Notes: generated by a model from the sequence alone, not told the origin. Numbered from the stretch's first letter, positions 39,932 to 50,347 are shown. The stretch is DNA of 64,000 nucleotides from Clostridium_AW malenominatum (GCF_039521365.1 NZ_BAAACF010000001.1:62001-126000); one strand, 5' to 3'. A program made the numbers and translations.

Positions 39932-40279
39932 ATGAAGGATTTTATAAAGGATATACTATATAGTATAAAATTAGCTTTATTAATATTTCTAGGAGCATTT
40001 ATGCTATTTGGACTTATCACTTTTATCATAACTAAGGGAAATATTTTGAATTCCATAGCTTGGGGAAATAGAATTGCACAGTACTTATCCTTTTTCGGAT
40101 TATTTATATCAGCTCTATCCTTTACAAATGAAAACTCAATGAGACCTTTAAACTATGAAAGAGAATGGAAGACTTATTTTAGTAAATTTAATTTAGCCTT
40201 TGCAATATTTTTTATATCTTTGTTTATTTTAATATTTTCCATAATAATTCAAGACTTAATTTGGTATTGGGTGAGGTGA
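39932..40279 (+). CDS. small membrane protein, unknown
   Basis: 115 residues with three predicted helices (LALLIFLGAFMLFGLITFII; IAQYLSFFGLFISAL; LAFAIFFISLFILIFSIIIQ). AGAAGGAG precedes ATG 39932. It ends 4 bp before the YitT-family gene, so the two are probably co-transcribed. No family recognised. Confidence 0.75.
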   Translation: MKDFIKDILYSIKLALLIFLGAFMLFGLITFIITKGNILNSIAWGNRIAQYLSFFGLFISALSFTNENSMRPLNYEREWKTYFSKFNLAFAIFFISLFILIFSIIIQDLIWYWVR

Positions 40280-40283
40280 TGTC

Positions 40284-41138
40284 ATGAGGGCATTTAAAGA
40301 GTACTTTTTTATTACAATAGGTGTTTTTCTGGTAGCGTTGTCTACAAATTTATTATTAGCTCCAAATAAGATAGCGGCTGGAGGAGTTATAGGTATAGCT
40401 ATAATTATAAATAATATCTTCCCATTTCTAAGTATTGGTTTATTGTCATTAATTATGAATGGAATATTATTTATAATAGCTTTTACCTTTATAGGAAGTA
40501 AATTTGGAGGTAAAACTATTTATGCCAGTGTAAGTTTATCTTTCTTTCTTTGGTTAATAGATCACTTATTTAAAAGCGTAGAACCAATTACAAATAATTT
40601 ATTTCTAGCATTCACTTTTGGTACTATCATATCTGGAATTGGCATGGGAATAACCTTCAATCAAAATGCTTCTACAGGAGGGACAGACATTATAGCTAAA
40701 ATAGCAAGTAAGTTTATAAACATTCCTATAGGAAAATCTTTGCTGGCAGTAGACTTTATCATTACAGTTTTTTCTGCTATTTCTTTCGGCATAGAAATAG
40801 GTATGTATTCTTTGCTTAGTGTAATGTTTAACGGCTTTGTAATTGACTTTATGATTGAGGGTTTAAATATTTGTAAACAAATTATGGTAATTAGCCATGA
40901 AAAGGATAAAATAAGTAAATTTATTATAGATGAATTAGGAAGGGGATGTACCTTTATTAACGGCATAGGTGCATATACAGGAAAGGAAACCTTTATATTA
41001 TACACAGTGTTAAGTAGAAGAGAATTTATTAGACTTAAAGAATATATTAAAGAAGTAGATAAAAGAGCGTTTATAACAGTATCCGACGTACATGAGGTTT
41101 TAGGAGAAGGATTTAAAGATATAACCGGAGAAGAGTAG
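40284..41138 (+). CDS. YitT-family (DUF161/DUF2179) membrane protein
   Basis: 284 residues. The N-terminal two thirds has six helices with YitT motifs (LLLAPNKIAAGGVIGIAIII; GMGITFNQNASTGGTDIIAK). The C-terminal soluble part is a DUF2179 domain (KFIIDELGRGCTFINGIGAY; KRAFITVSDVHEVLGEGF). Family function unknown, possibly a transporter regulated by its tail. It follows the previous gene by 4 bp and is closed by a 17-bp hairpin terminator. Confidence 0.95.
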   Translation: MRAFKEYFFITIGVFLVALSTNLLLAPNKIAAGGVIGIAIIINNIFPFLSIGLLSLIMNGILFIIAFTFIGSKFGGKTIYASVSLSFFLWLIDHLFKSVEPITNNLFLAFTFGTIISGIGMGITFNQNASTGGTDIIAKIASKFINIPIGKSLLAVDFIITVFSAISFGIEIGMYSLLSVMFNGFVIDFMIEGLNICKQIMVISHEKDKISKFIIDELGRGCTFINGIGAYTGKETFILYTVLSRREFIRLKEYIKEVDKRAFITVSDVHEVLGEGFKDITGEE

Positions 41139-41140
41139 GC

Positions 41141-41186
41141 AAAAATTGCGAGACAAGAGGCTTGTTTCGCAATTTTTCATTTTTTA
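41141..41186 (+). terminator. rho-independent terminator
   Basis: A 17-bp stem (41141-41157 with 41161-41177, one G-T), 3-nt loop, then TCATTTTTT. Confidence 0.85.
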
Positions 41187-41296
41187 CATATTATTTCTAG
41201 CATATAATTGTATAAAAATATCGAATTGTTGTGTTATAATAACAATAGTAAAGTTTGTGTATCACTAATTTTGTAAAAAAGAGGAGCGATTAACAT

Positions 41297-41983
41297 ATGA
41301 TTGAGTTTAGAAGTGTAAATAAAATATATAATAATAACGTAGCGGCGCTATCTAACATAAATTTGACTATTGGAAAAGGAGAATTCGTTTTTTTAGTTGG
41401 TGCCAGTGGAGCAGGGAAATCAACTTTTATTAAAGCTTTGCTTAAAGAAGTAGAACCAACCAGTGGAAGTATTTTTATAAATAATGTAAATATTGGAGAA
41501 CTTAAAAGAAAGGACGTGCCTTATTATAGAAGAAAAATAGGTATGGTTTTTCAGGATTTTAGACTTATACCAACTTTGAATGTTTATGAAAATGTTGCTT
41601 TTGCTATGAGAGTTATTGAAATGCCTTCAAGAGAAATAAGAAGAAGGGTTCCAACGGTACTTTCTATGGTGGGATTGTCTTCAAAACATAAGGCTTTTCC
41701 ACATCAGTTATCTGGTGGTGAACAACAAAGGGTAGCATTGGCAAGAGCAATTGTAAATAATCCAGCTCTTTTAATAGCGGACGAACCTACAGGAAATCTG
41801 GATCCAGATACTGCTATGGAAATTATGGACATACTTAATGATATTAACCATGCGGGAACTACTATACTTATGGCAACTCATGCTAAAGATATAGTAAATA
41901 CCATGAGAAAAAGAGTAATTGCCATAGAAAAGGGTGTTATAGTAAGAGATGAACAGAGAGGTGCATACGAGTATGAAGATTAG
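41297..41983 (+). CDS. ftsE: cell division ATP-binding protein FtsE
   Basis: 228-residue ABC ATPase. Walker A GASGAGKSTFIK (residues about 36-47), signature LSGGEQQRVALAR (about 139-151), Walker B LLIADEPTGNLD. With FtsX it forms a division-site complex that controls peptidoglycan hydrolases. GAGGAGCG precedes ATG 41297. The ftsX start lies inside its last codons. Confidence 0.98.
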   Translation: MIEFRSVNKIYNNNVAALSNINLTIGKGEFVFLVGASGAGKSTFIKALLKEVEPTSGSIFINNVNIGELKRKDVPYYRRKIGMVFQDFRLIPTLNVYENVAFAMRVIEMPSREIRRRVPTVLSMVGLSSKHKAFPHQLSGGEQQRVALARAIVNNPALLIADEPTGNLDPDTAMEIMDILNDINHAGTTILMATHAKDIVNTMRKRVIAIEKGVIVRDEQRGAYEYED

Positions 41984-42863
41984 TTCAATCAAGCATTTTA
42001 TTACAGATGCTTTAAAAAGTTTAAAAAGAAATAGAACCATTAGTTTTGCTTCTGCGGCTACAGTGGCAGCAACTCTATTTATTTTAGGTGTTTTCTTGTT
42101 GGCAGCTTTAGATGTTAAGCAGGTAATAAAAGACGTAGAATCTAAGGTGGAAATAAAAGTATTTTTAAGTGAAGATATTACTATTGGACAAGAAAAGGAG
42201 TTAAAGGATAAATTTAGTACTATATCAGATATTAAAGAGATTAAATATGAGAGTAAGGAAGATGCAATAAAGAAGTTTAAAGAGCAATTAGGGGAGGACA
42301 ATGAATCTTTAGTTGAAGGTTTAGAAAAAAGAAATCCTCTTCCAAACTCATATATACTTAAAGTTAATAGCCCAGAGGCTGTAACTGGAGTAGTAGAACA
42401 AATTAAGGATATAGAGGGCATATCTCAAATTCAAGAGGGAAGAAAGGTAGTAGATACCATTATTAAAATTACTAATACTATAAAATGGGCGGGTATAGCT
42501 ATGTTTATAGTGTTAATAGGAGTATCTTTATTCTTAATTGGGAACACTATAAAAATTACTGTTTATTCAAGAAGAAAAGAAATAGGAATAATGAAATTCA
42601 TTGGTGCAACGGATTGGTTTATAAGATGGCCTTTTATTATTGAAGGAATGATTATTGGATTATCTGGAGCAGTTATTGGATGTATATTATTGTATTACAC
42701 ATATTCACTGATCTATAGTAAAATAACTTCTGCTATGTTTATGATAAAACTAGTAGGACCGTCCTTTGTCTTATCTACAATTTCGTGGCAATTTATTCTA
42801 CTGGGAATGATTATAGGAGCTTTGGGAAGTATATTATCTATAAGGAAATTTCTTGCAGTTTAA
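41973..42863 (+). CDS. ftsX: cell division membrane protein FtsX
   Basis: 296 residues from ATG 41973, which overlaps the ftsE end by 11 bp and has AGAGGTG upstream (an ATG at 41949 lies before that site). N-terminal helix ISFASAATVAATLFILGVFL, an extracellular loop (residues about 55-160) for hydrolase activators, and three C-terminal helices (AMFIVLIGVSLFLIGNTI; IEGMIIGLSGAVIGCILLYY). It partners FtsE. Confidence 0.97.
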   Translation: MKISSIKHFITDALKSLKRNRTISFASAATVAATLFILGVFLLAALDVKQVIKDVESKVEIKVFLSEDITIGQEKELKDKFSTISDIKEIKYESKEDAIKKFKEQLGEDNESLVEGLEKRNPLPNSYILKVNSPEAVTGVVEQIKDIEGISQIQEGRKVVDTIIKITNTIKWAGIAMFIVLIGVSLFLIGNTIKITVYSRRKEIGIMKFIGATDWFIRWPFIIEGMIIGLSGAVIGCILLYYTYSLIYSKITSAMFMIKLVGPSFVLSTISWQFILLGMIIGALGSILSIRKFLAV

Positions 42864-42890
42864 AAATAAAATTTTAGAAAATAATATATT

Positions 42891-42920
42891 TAACACCCTA
42901 CTTTGTATGGTAGGGTGTTA
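42891..42920 (+). terminator. hairpin between ftsX and ctpA
   Basis: TAACACCCTAC (42891-42901) pairs perfectly with GTAGGGTGTTA (42910-42920). There is no clear T-run, so it may be a weak terminator. Confidence 0.5.
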
Positions 42921-42987
42921 AATGTTATAATTATCTATAATATGCATATATATAATTAGTTTTTGTTTGTTAAGAGGGGTGTTAGTT

Positions 42988-44202
42988 ATGAGTAAGAAGA
43001 GATGGATAGGATGGACACTTGGAATAGTATTAGTTACTAATACTATAACTTTTTTTGGAACTAGTGTATTTCCAGTGTTTTTTACAAAAGACAAGGTAAT
43101 AGTTAAAAGAGAAGATTATGATAAAATAGTTCAGTTTTCCAAGCTTTTAGATATTAATGAACTTATTCATCAAAGATATGTGGGAGAAATAGATGATTCT
43201 CTTTTACAAGAGGGAGCCATAAAAGGTATGACGGCAGCTTTAAAGGACCCTTATACTGTATTTATGAATAAAGATGAATATAGAGAATTTAGTGAGCAAT
43301 CTGAGGGAAATTATAGTGGTGTTGGACTTCAAGTTCAATCAAAGGAAGAAAAAATTAAAATCATTGATGTTTTTGAAGGAACACCGGCAAAAAAAGCAGG
43401 TGTAATGCCAGGAGATGAAATACAAAAGGTCAATGGAACAGAAGTTGATGGGAAAAATTTAGATAAGGCTGTTGGAATGATGAAAGGACCAGAGGGTACT
43501 GAAGTAACCATAACTTTCTTTAGAGAAGATAAGGGGAGTTTTGATCTTAAATTAAAAAGAGCAAAAGTTAATATAATGGCGGCAAAAGGAGAAGTTTTAT
43601 CAGGAGGCATAGGATATTTACAACTTTCAAGCTTCGATGAAGATTCATCTAAAAGCTTTAAAAAGATATTAGATGATTTAAAGGGAAAAGGAATGAAGGG
43701 ATTAGTCATTGATTTAAGAGATAATCCAGGAGGATATCTAGATCAATGCGTAAATATTGTTTCTAATTTTGTTCCTAAAGGAAATCTTGTAGTTTCTACA
43801 ATGGATAAGTATGGAGGAAAAAAGGAATACAATTCTAAAGGAGGGAATTACGTAGGATTACCTCTAGTGGTACTTACAAATGAAAACTCCGCTAGTGCTT
43901 CAGAGATTTTTGCAGGAGCCATAAGGGATTATGAAGCGGGAACGTTATTAGGAGAAAAGACCTATGGGAAAGGAGTAGTTCAGACTCTATTTGAAACAGG
44001 AGAAGGAACTGCTTTAAAGGTCACTATATCTAAATATTATACACCAAAAGGCGAGGATATTAATAAAAAAGGAATAAGTCCAAATGTTGAAGTTAAGTAT
44101 CCTGAGGAGTTATTAAAGCAGCCTTATAGTAGAGAAAAGGATCCTCAATTTAAAAAAGCTTTAGAAGTAATTGGAGAAAAGGTAGAGAGGGGAGGTAAAT
44201 AA
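42988..44202 (+). CDS. ctpA: carboxy-terminal processing protease (S41, CtpA/CtpB type)
   Basis: 404 residues from ATG 42988 with AGAGGGGTG upstream; TTG 42967 would lie before that site. Signal/anchor helix (WIGWTLGIVLVTNTITFFG) at the N-terminus, then the cap and PDZ domain (VGLQVQSKEEKIKIIDVFEG, then GTPAKKAGVMPGDEI; residues about 108-185). Catalytic Ser in NSASASEIFAGAIRDY and Lys in GEKTYGKGVVQT. It cleaves exported proteins. Its stop overlaps the next start (TAATG). In Bacillus a ctp gene follows ftsX in the same way. Confidence 0.96.
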   Translation: MSKKRWIGWTLGIVLVTNTITFFGTSVFPVFFTKDKVIVKREDYDKIVQFSKLLDINELIHQRYVGEIDDSLLQEGAIKGMTAALKDPYTVFMNKDEYREFSEQSEGNYSGVGLQVQSKEEKIKIIDVFEGTPAKKAGVMPGDEIQKVNGTEVDGKNLDKAVGMMKGPEGTEVTITFFREDKGSFDLKLKRAKVNIMAAKGEVLSGGIGYLQLSSFDEDSSKSFKKILDDLKGKGMKGLVIDLRDNPGGYLDQCVNIVSNFVPKGNLVVSTMDKYGGKKEYNSKGGNYVGLPLVVLTNENSASASEIFAGAIRDYEAGTLLGEKTYGKGVVQTLFETGEGTALKVTISKYYTPKGEDINKKGISPNVEVKYPEELLKQPYSREKDPQFKKALEVIGEKVERGGK

Positions 44203-45494
44203 TGAATATTGCATTATATACTTTAAAAACCCTTTCTTATGCGCTGACAAATCCATATTCTATGCTATTTCTATTTGTTTTTGGAGGATACCTATATAAT
44301 CAAAACAGAAAAACATCACTGATGCAAAAGATGGTTGTTGGGGAGCAAATAAACTCCCCTTTTGAATTGACTATTTCACAAATAGTTATGGGAATTTTCG
44401 GAGGAGTAATAGGCAGCCTTGCTATGTCTTATTCAGGAGTAATGTTTTTTCAGAATTCAGCTATAGAAATATTATTTTTAACCTCTATATTTTTAATGAT
44501 GGTTAACCCAAGATTAATATGTTTCTCATATTCTGGCGCAATATTAGGAGGATTAAGTATTATTAATTCCCTTTTAATAGCAAATGGAGCTGTAGGTATA
44601 GATATTTTTAGATTTGACATTACTTCTCTAATGACTATGGTAGCAATACTTCATTTTGTAGAAGGACTTTTAGTCATGACAGATGGAAGTCGAGGTGCGA
44701 TTCCTATTTTTGCAAAGATGCAGGATAAAATAGTGGGAGGTTTTGCGCTAAAAAGGTATTGGGCATTACCAGTGGCAATTTTTATTCTACTTAATAATAA
44801 TACTATGGTTGTTCAGGGTAAAGGAGTACCAATGCCTCTATGGTGGCCAATTATAAGAACTACCATTCCCCAAGAGTTTTTGAAAAATGCTATGGTAGCT
44901 CTACTACCTTTTTATGCTGTTTTGGGATATAACACTGTTACATTTTCAAAGACTAAAGAAAAAAAGGCATTGACTTCGGGAGCGTATATGATTGGATATA
45001 GTGTAGCTTTATTTTTATTAGCTCAACTATGTTCAATTAATATAGTATTTCAGGTGATTGTTGTAATTTTTGCACCGCTAGCTCATGAGCTTATGATTAG
45101 GTACCAAAAGTTTAAAGAGGAAAAAGGAGAGCCTAAGTATGTAAGTGATCAGGGTATGAAAATTTTATATGTGTCTCAAGATTCAAAGGCTGCTTTAATG
45201 AAGATAGAAAGCGGAGATAGTTTGATTGAGATAAATGGAGAACCTGTGGAGAACGAAGAGGATATTTTAAATAAACTAAAGGAAGCCACAGGAGATATTC
45301 TGCTTAAAATTAAAAAAGAAAGTGGAAAGATAAGAGAAATGCTTTATTCAAAGGAAACTAAAGGTAATACTTTAGGAGTAGTGTTTGTCCCTAAATTTAT
45401 ACCAAAAGATAGAATGGTTTTAAAATTTAACAACGAAGATTTTTCAGAAGTTCTCCAAAAGATTAAAAATAAAGATAAAGATGGTGAGGAATAA
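44202..45494 (+). CDS. MinJ-like polytopic PDZ protein
   Basis: 430 residues: about seven to eight membrane helices in the first 310 residues (MLFLFVFGGYLYN; FGGVIGSLAMSYSGV; VAIFILLNNNTMVV), then a C-terminal cytoplasmic PDZ domain (ILYVSQDSKAALMKIESGDS, then LIEINGEPVENEEDILNKL). This is the architecture and the position (after ftsEX-ctp) of Bacillus MinJ, which tethers MinCD to DivIVA at division sites. Sequence similarity is not strong enough to assign the name firmly. Confidence 0.8.
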   Translation: MNIALYTLKTLSYALTNPYSMLFLFVFGGYLYNQNRKTSLMQKMVVGEQINSPFELTISQIVMGIFGGVIGSLAMSYSGVMFFQNSAIEILFLTSIFLMMVNPRLICFSYSGAILGGLSIINSLLIANGAVGIDIFRFDITSLMTMVAILHFVEGLLVMTDGSRGAIPIFAKMQDKIVGGFALKRYWALPVAIFILLNNNTMVVQGKGVPMPLWWPIIRTTIPQEFLKNAMVALLPFYAVLGYNTVTFSKTKEKKALTSGAYMIGYSVALFLLAQLCSINIVFQVIVVIFAPLAHELMIRYQKFKEEKGEPKYVSDQGMKILYVSQDSKAALMKIESGDSLIEINGEPVENEEDILNKLKEATGDILLKIKKESGKIREMLYSKETKGNTLGVVFVPKFIPKDRMVLKFNNEDFSEVLQKIKNKDKDGEE

Positions 45495-45497
45495 AAT

Positions 45498-47492
45498 ATG
45501 GGAGAATTTAAAATTCACTCCAAATTTAAACCTACTGGAGATCAGCCTAAGGCTATAGATAGTTTAGTACAGAGCATTAATAAGGGAGAGAGGTTTCAAA
45601 CTCTTTTAGGGGTAACAGGCTCTGGAAAGACCTTTACCATGGCTAATATAGTAGAGAGGGTACAAAAGCCAACCTTGGTTTTAGCTCATAATAAAACTTT
45701 AGCAGCTCAGCTTTGTTCAGAATTTAGAGAGTTTTTCCCAGATAATTGTGTGGAATATTTTGTGTCTTATTATGATTATTATCAACCAGAGGCTTATGTT
45801 CCACAAACGGACACTTATATCGAAAAAGATGCTTCTATTAATGATGAAATAGATAAACTAAGACACTCAGCAACTTCGGCATTACTTGAAAGAAAAGATG
45901 TGCTTATAGTTGCTTCTGTTTCTTGTATTTACGGATTAGGTAATCCAGAAGAATATAAAAAATTGACTATATCTTTAAGAGAAGGAATGACAAAAGATAG
46001 GGACGAGATAATAAAAAAGCTTGTGGAAATACAATATGAAAGAAATGAAATTAATTTTGTGAGAGGTACTTTTAGAGTTAGGGGAGATGTGCTAGATATT
46101 TTCCCAGCCTCTGAAACAAATAAAGCCATAAGAGTTCAGTTCTTTGGAGATGAAATTGAAAAAATTAGAGAGTTTGATGTGCTAACTGGAGAAAATCTAA
46201 CTGTAAGAAAGCATGCATCGATTTTCCCAGCTTCTCACTTCGCTACTTCTACAGAAAGGCTTCAAGGAGCAATTGCAAAAATAGAAGCAGAACTAGAAGA
46301 GAGAGTAAAAGAATTAGTTTCAGCAGATAAATTATTAGAGGCTCAAAGGTTAAAGCAAAGAACAAACTTTGATATAGAAATGATGAAGGAAGTAGGATAT
46401 TGCAGTGGAATAGAAAACTATTCTAGAATATTGGACGGTAGAGCTGCAGGATCTTCTCCGCAAACTCTAATAGACTATTTTCCAGAGGATTTTCTTCTTT
46501 TCATAGATGAAAGTCATGTTACTCTTCCACAGGTTAGAGCAATGTATGCAGGGGATAGATCTAGAAAAGATACCTTGGTGGATTATGGCTTTAGATTACC
46601 TTCTGCCTACGACAACAGACCATTGAAATTTGATGAATTTGAAAAAAAATTAAATAATGTAGTTTTTGTTAGTGCTACTCCTGCTCAATATGAACTTGAC
46701 CATTCAACTAATGTAGCCGAACAAATTATAAGACCTACGGGACTTTTGGATCCAGAGATAATTATAAAACCTGTAGATGGTCAAATAGATGATTTATACA
46801 AGAGAATAAGAGAGACTATAGATAAAGGTTTTAGAGTTTTAGTAACTACTCTTACCAAAAAGATGGCGGAGGACTTAACTCAATACTTTAAAGAGATGAA
46901 CATAAGGACAAACTACCTTCATTCAGATATAGATACTATTGAAAGAATGAAAATAATAAGGGATTTAAGAAAGGGAGAGTTCGACGTTTTAGTAGGTATA
47001 AACTTATTAAGAGAAGGTTTAGATATCCCTGAAGTAGCTTTGGTGGCTATTCTAGATGCGGACAAAGAAGGATTTTTACGTTCAGAAAGATCTCTAATTC
47101 AGATAATTGGAAGAGCAGCTAGAAACTCTGAAAGTAAGGTTGTAATGTATGGAAATACTATAACTGCTTCCATGGAAAGAGCTATAAAAGAAACGGAAAG
47201 AAGAAGAGAAATACAGATAAAATATAACGAGGACCATGGTATTGTTCCTCAAACAATAATAAAGGATATAAGAGAAATTATAGAAGCCACACAGGTTGCT
47301 GAAGAAACTATAGAGTATAATAGTTTAGAAGACGCAATTAAGGCTAATAATGATGATATAGAAAAACTAATAGGACAATATGAAACGGAAATGAGAGAGG
47401 CTTCCAAGAAGCTGGAATTTGAAAAAGCAGCTCAGTTAAGAGATTTAGTATTAGAACTAAAGAAGAAGTTGAAAAAATCCAAAGGAAAATAG
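45498..47492 (+). CDS. uvrB: excinuclease ABC subunit B
   Basis: 664 residues. Walker A LGVTGSGKTFTMAN (residues about 38-51), the beta-hairpin YYDYYQPEAYVPQTDTYIEK, helicase motif DESHVTLPQ, and GRAARN near residue 540. A C-terminal UVR domain (YETEMREASKKLEFEKAAQL) binds UvrC. It loads at lesions with UvrA. It starts 4 bp after the MinJ-like gene and is followed 24 bp later by uvrA. Confidence 0.98.
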   Translation: MGEFKIHSKFKPTGDQPKAIDSLVQSINKGERFQTLLGVTGSGKTFTMANIVERVQKPTLVLAHNKTLAAQLCSEFREFFPDNCVEYFVSYYDYYQPEAYVPQTDTYIEKDASINDEIDKLRHSATSALLERKDVLIVASVSCIYGLGNPEEYKKLTISLREGMTKDRDEIIKKLVEIQYERNEINFVRGTFRVRGDVLDIFPASETNKAIRVQFFGDEIEKIREFDVLTGENLTVRKHASIFPASHFATSTERLQGAIAKIEAELEERVKELVSADKLLEAQRLKQRTNFDIEMMKEVGYCSGIENYSRILDGRAAGSSPQTLIDYFPEDFLLFIDESHVTLPQVRAMYAGDRSRKDTLVDYGFRLPSAYDNRPLKFDEFEKKLNNVVFVSATPAQYELDHSTNVAEQIIRPTGLLDPEIIIKPVDGQIDDLYKRIRETIDKGFRVLVTTLTKKMAEDLTQYFKEMNIRTNYLHSDIDTIERMKIIRDLRKGEFDVLVGINLLREGLDIPEVALVAILDADKEGFLRSERSLIQIIGRAARNSESKVVMYGNTITASMERAIKETERRREIQIKYNEDHGIVPQTIIKDIREIIEATQVAEETIEYNSLEDAIKANNDDIEKLIGQYETEMREASKKLEFEKAAQLRDLVLELKKKLKKSKGK

Positions 47493-47515
47493 AGGAGAGT
47501 GTAAAGTAAACATTT

Positions 47516-50338
47516 ATGATAAATAAAATAGTTATAAAAGGAGCAAAAGTAAATAATTTAAAAAATGTAGATTTAGAAATACCTAGAGACAAATTTGTGG
47601 TATTTACAGGTTTATCTGGTTCCGGGAAATCCTCCTTAGCCTTCGATACATTATATGCTGAGGGGCAAAGAAGATATGTGGAGTCATTATCTTCCTATGC
47701 AAGGCAGTTTTTAGGACAAATGGATAAACCAGATGTGGAATACATTGAAGGATTATCCCCAGCTATATCTATAGATCAAAAGACTACAGGAAGAAATCCA
47801 CGTTCCACAGTGGGAACTGTTACTGAAATATATGATTATTTGAGACTGCTTTATGCTAGAATAGGTATTCCCCACTGCCCAAAATGCGGAAAAGAAATAA
47901 AGCAACAAACCATAGATCAAATGGTAGATAAAATATTAGAACTTCCAGAAAGAACTAGAATACAAATACTAGCTCCTATAATAAAAGGAAGAAAAGGGGA
48001 GCATGTTAAGGTTTTAGAAAATATAAAGAAAAGTGGATATATAAGGGCTAGAATAGATGGAAATACTATAGATTTAGAAGAGGAAGAAGTTAATCTTGAA
48101 AAAAATAAAAAACATACTATCGAGGCTGTAATAGATAGGCTTGTTGTTAAGGATGATATTAGAAGCAGATTGGCAGATTCCTTGGAAATAGCGATAAAGC
48201 TATCAGAAGGCATTGTGGTTATAAATATAATAGATGGAGAGGATATACTCTTTAGCGAAAACTTTGCCTGTGCGGAATGTGGTATAAGTATTGGAGAGAT
48301 AGCGCCAAGATTATTTTCATTTAATGCTCCCTTTGGAAAGTGTGATCACTGCGATGGACTAGGAACTTTATTAGAAATAGATGAAGATTTAGTCATACCA
48401 GATAAAAGCAAAAGTATAATGGAGGGAGCGGTGCTTGCTTGGGGAGAAGGAGCTTTAAAGGAAGATGCTTGGACTTATTGTATATTAACGGCCTTAAGCG
48501 AAAAATATGATTTTAGTTTGAATACTCCAATTCAAGATTTATCTCCTGAAATAATAGATATTTTGCTGTATGGATTAAAAGGAGAGAGAATTAAAGTTAA
48601 ATACGAAAAGGAAAATAGAATTTCGGAGTTTAACCATGCTTATGAAGGTGTTATAAATAGCCTTAAGAGAAGATACTTTGAGACAAGTTCAGACTATATA
48701 AAAGGGGAAGTAGAATCCTATATGAGTAATAATCCTTGCCCTAAATGTAAAGGAGCTAGGTTAAATCCAGAAGCGTTGGCTGTAACTGTAGGGGGCAAAA
48801 ATATAAACGATTTTTCTAGACTGTCTATAAAAGATGAACTAGAGTTTATAGAAAAAATAACTCTTACTGAAAAAGAACAAATAATAAGCAGTCAAGTTTT
48901 AAAGGAAATCAAGAGCAGGTTGAAGTTTTTAATAGATGTAGGTTTAGATTATTTAAATCTATCTAGAACCGCAGGAACTCTTTCTGGGGGAGAAGCACAA
49001 AGAATAAGACTGGCAACTCAAATAGGCTCTAGCCTTATGGGAGTTTTATATATACTAGATGAACCTAGCATTGGACTTCACCAAAGGGATAATGATAAAC
49101 TAATTGCTACATTAAAACATTTAAAAAACTTAGGTAATACTCTAGTGGTAGTAGAACATGACGAGGATACCATGAGGGAAGCGGATTACATTGTAGATAT
49201 AGGCCCAGGTGCGGGAGAACATGGTGGAGAAGTTGTAGCTGTAGGTACACTAGAAGAAATAATGGCGACTGAAAAATCTATTACTGGTCAATACTTAAGT
49301 GGAAAGAAAAAAATTGAGGTTCCGAAAACTAGAAGAGAGTGCAATGGAAATTGGGTTAAGATAAAAGGCGCCTCTGAAAATAATTTAAAGAAAGTAGATG
49401 TTGATTTTCCACTGGGAGTATTTACCTGTGTTACAGGAGTTTCAGGTTCTGGAAAAAGTACTTTGGTTAATGAAATACTCTATAAGGGATTGAATAAAAA
49501 ACTAAATGGATCAAAGGATAACCCAGGTGCTCATAATGAGATTTCAGGTGCAGAGCATATAGATAAAATAATAAATATAGATCAAAGCCCTATAGGAAGA
49601 ACACCTAGGTCTAATCCTGCAACTTATACAGGAGTATTTGACATAATAAGAGATGTTTTTTCAAATACTTCTGAATCTAAAATGAGAGGATATAAGGCAG
49701 GAAGGTTTAGTTTCAACGTAAAGGGTGGAAGATGTGAAGCTTGCAAGGGAGATGGAATAATAAAAATTGAAATGCAATTTTTATCTGATGTATATGTTCC
49801 TTGTGAGATATGTAAAGGTAAAAGGTATAATAGAGAAACACTAGAGGTAAAATATAAGGGCAAAAACATTGATAATATATTAAACATGACTGTGGAAGAG
49901 GCAGTGGAGTTTTTCGAAAATATTCCTAGAATTAAAAATAAGCTTCAAACTTTGATGGATGTTGGGCTAGGTTATGTTAGGCTAGGTCAACCTTCAACTC
50001 AGTTATCTGGAGGAGAAGCCCAAAGAATAAAGCTGGCCTATGAATTGTCTAAGAGAAGTACTGGAAAAACTCTTTATATATTAGACGAACCAACTACTGG
50101 TCTTCATGTTGATGATGTTAATAGATTAATATCAATACTTCATAGATTAGTAGAGGCTGGAAACTCTATTATAGTTATAGAGCATAATTTAGATGTTATA
50201 AAATGCTCAGATTATATAATTGATTTAGGACCAGAAGGTGGAGACAAAGGGGGCACTATTATAGCCCTAGGAACTCCCGAAGACATAAGCAGTAATGCTA
50301 ATTCTTATACGGGACATTATTTAAAAAAGATGTTATAA
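47516..50338 (+). CDS. uvrA: excinuclease ABC subunit A
   Basis: 940-residue damage-recognition ABC ATPase. First Walker A GLSGSGKSSLAFDTLYAEGQ (residues about 31-50), zinc motifs CPKCGKEIK, CAECGISIGE, CDHCDGLGTL and CEACKGDGI, and second Walker A GVSGSGKSTLVNEIL. The signatures are SGGEAQRIRLA and SGGEAQRIKLA. ATG 47516 gives the standard start; its ribosome site is poor (AGGAG is 17 bp away), so translation may depend on coupling with uvrB. A terminator follows. Confidence 0.98.
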   Translation: MINKIVIKGAKVNNLKNVDLEIPRDKFVVFTGLSGSGKSSLAFDTLYAEGQRRYVESLSSYARQFLGQMDKPDVEYIEGLSPAISIDQKTTGRNPRSTVGTVTEIYDYLRLLYARIGIPHCPKCGKEIKQQTIDQMVDKILELPERTRIQILAPIIKGRKGEHVKVLENIKKSGYIRARIDGNTIDLEEEEVNLEKNKKHTIEAVIDRLVVKDDIRSRLADSLEIAIKLSEGIVVINIIDGEDILFSENFACAECGISIGEIAPRLFSFNAPFGKCDHCDGLGTLLEIDEDLVIPDKSKSIMEGAVLAWGEGALKEDAWTYCILTALSEKYDFSLNTPIQDLSPEIIDILLYGLKGERIKVKYEKENRISEFNHAYEGVINSLKRRYFETSSDYIKGEVESYMSNNPCPKCKGARLNPEALAVTVGGKNINDFSRLSIKDELEFIEKITLTEKEQIISSQVLKEIKSRLKFLIDVGLDYLNLSRTAGTLSGGEAQRIRLATQIGSSLMGVLYILDEPSIGLHQRDNDKLIATLKHLKNLGNTLVVVEHDEDTMREADYIVDIGPGAGEHGGEVVAVGTLEEIMATEKSITGQYLSGKKKIEVPKTRRECNGNWVKIKGASENNLKKVDVDFPLGVFTCVTGVSGSGKSTLVNEILYKGLNKKLNGSKDNPGAHNEISGAEHIDKIINIDQSPIGRTPRSNPATYTGVFDIIRDVFSNTSESKMRGYKAGRFSFNVKGGRCEACKGDGIIKIEMQFLSDVYVPCEICKGKRYNRETLEVKYKGKNIDNILNMTVEEAVEFFENIPRIKNKLQTLMDVGLGYVRLGQPSTQLSGGEAQRIKLAYELSKRSTGKTLYILDEPTTGLHVDDVNRLISILHRLVEAGNSIIVIEHNLDVIKCSDYIIDLGPEGGDKGGTIIALGTPEDISSNANSYTGHYLKKML

Positions 50339-50347
50339 TTTAGAGTA

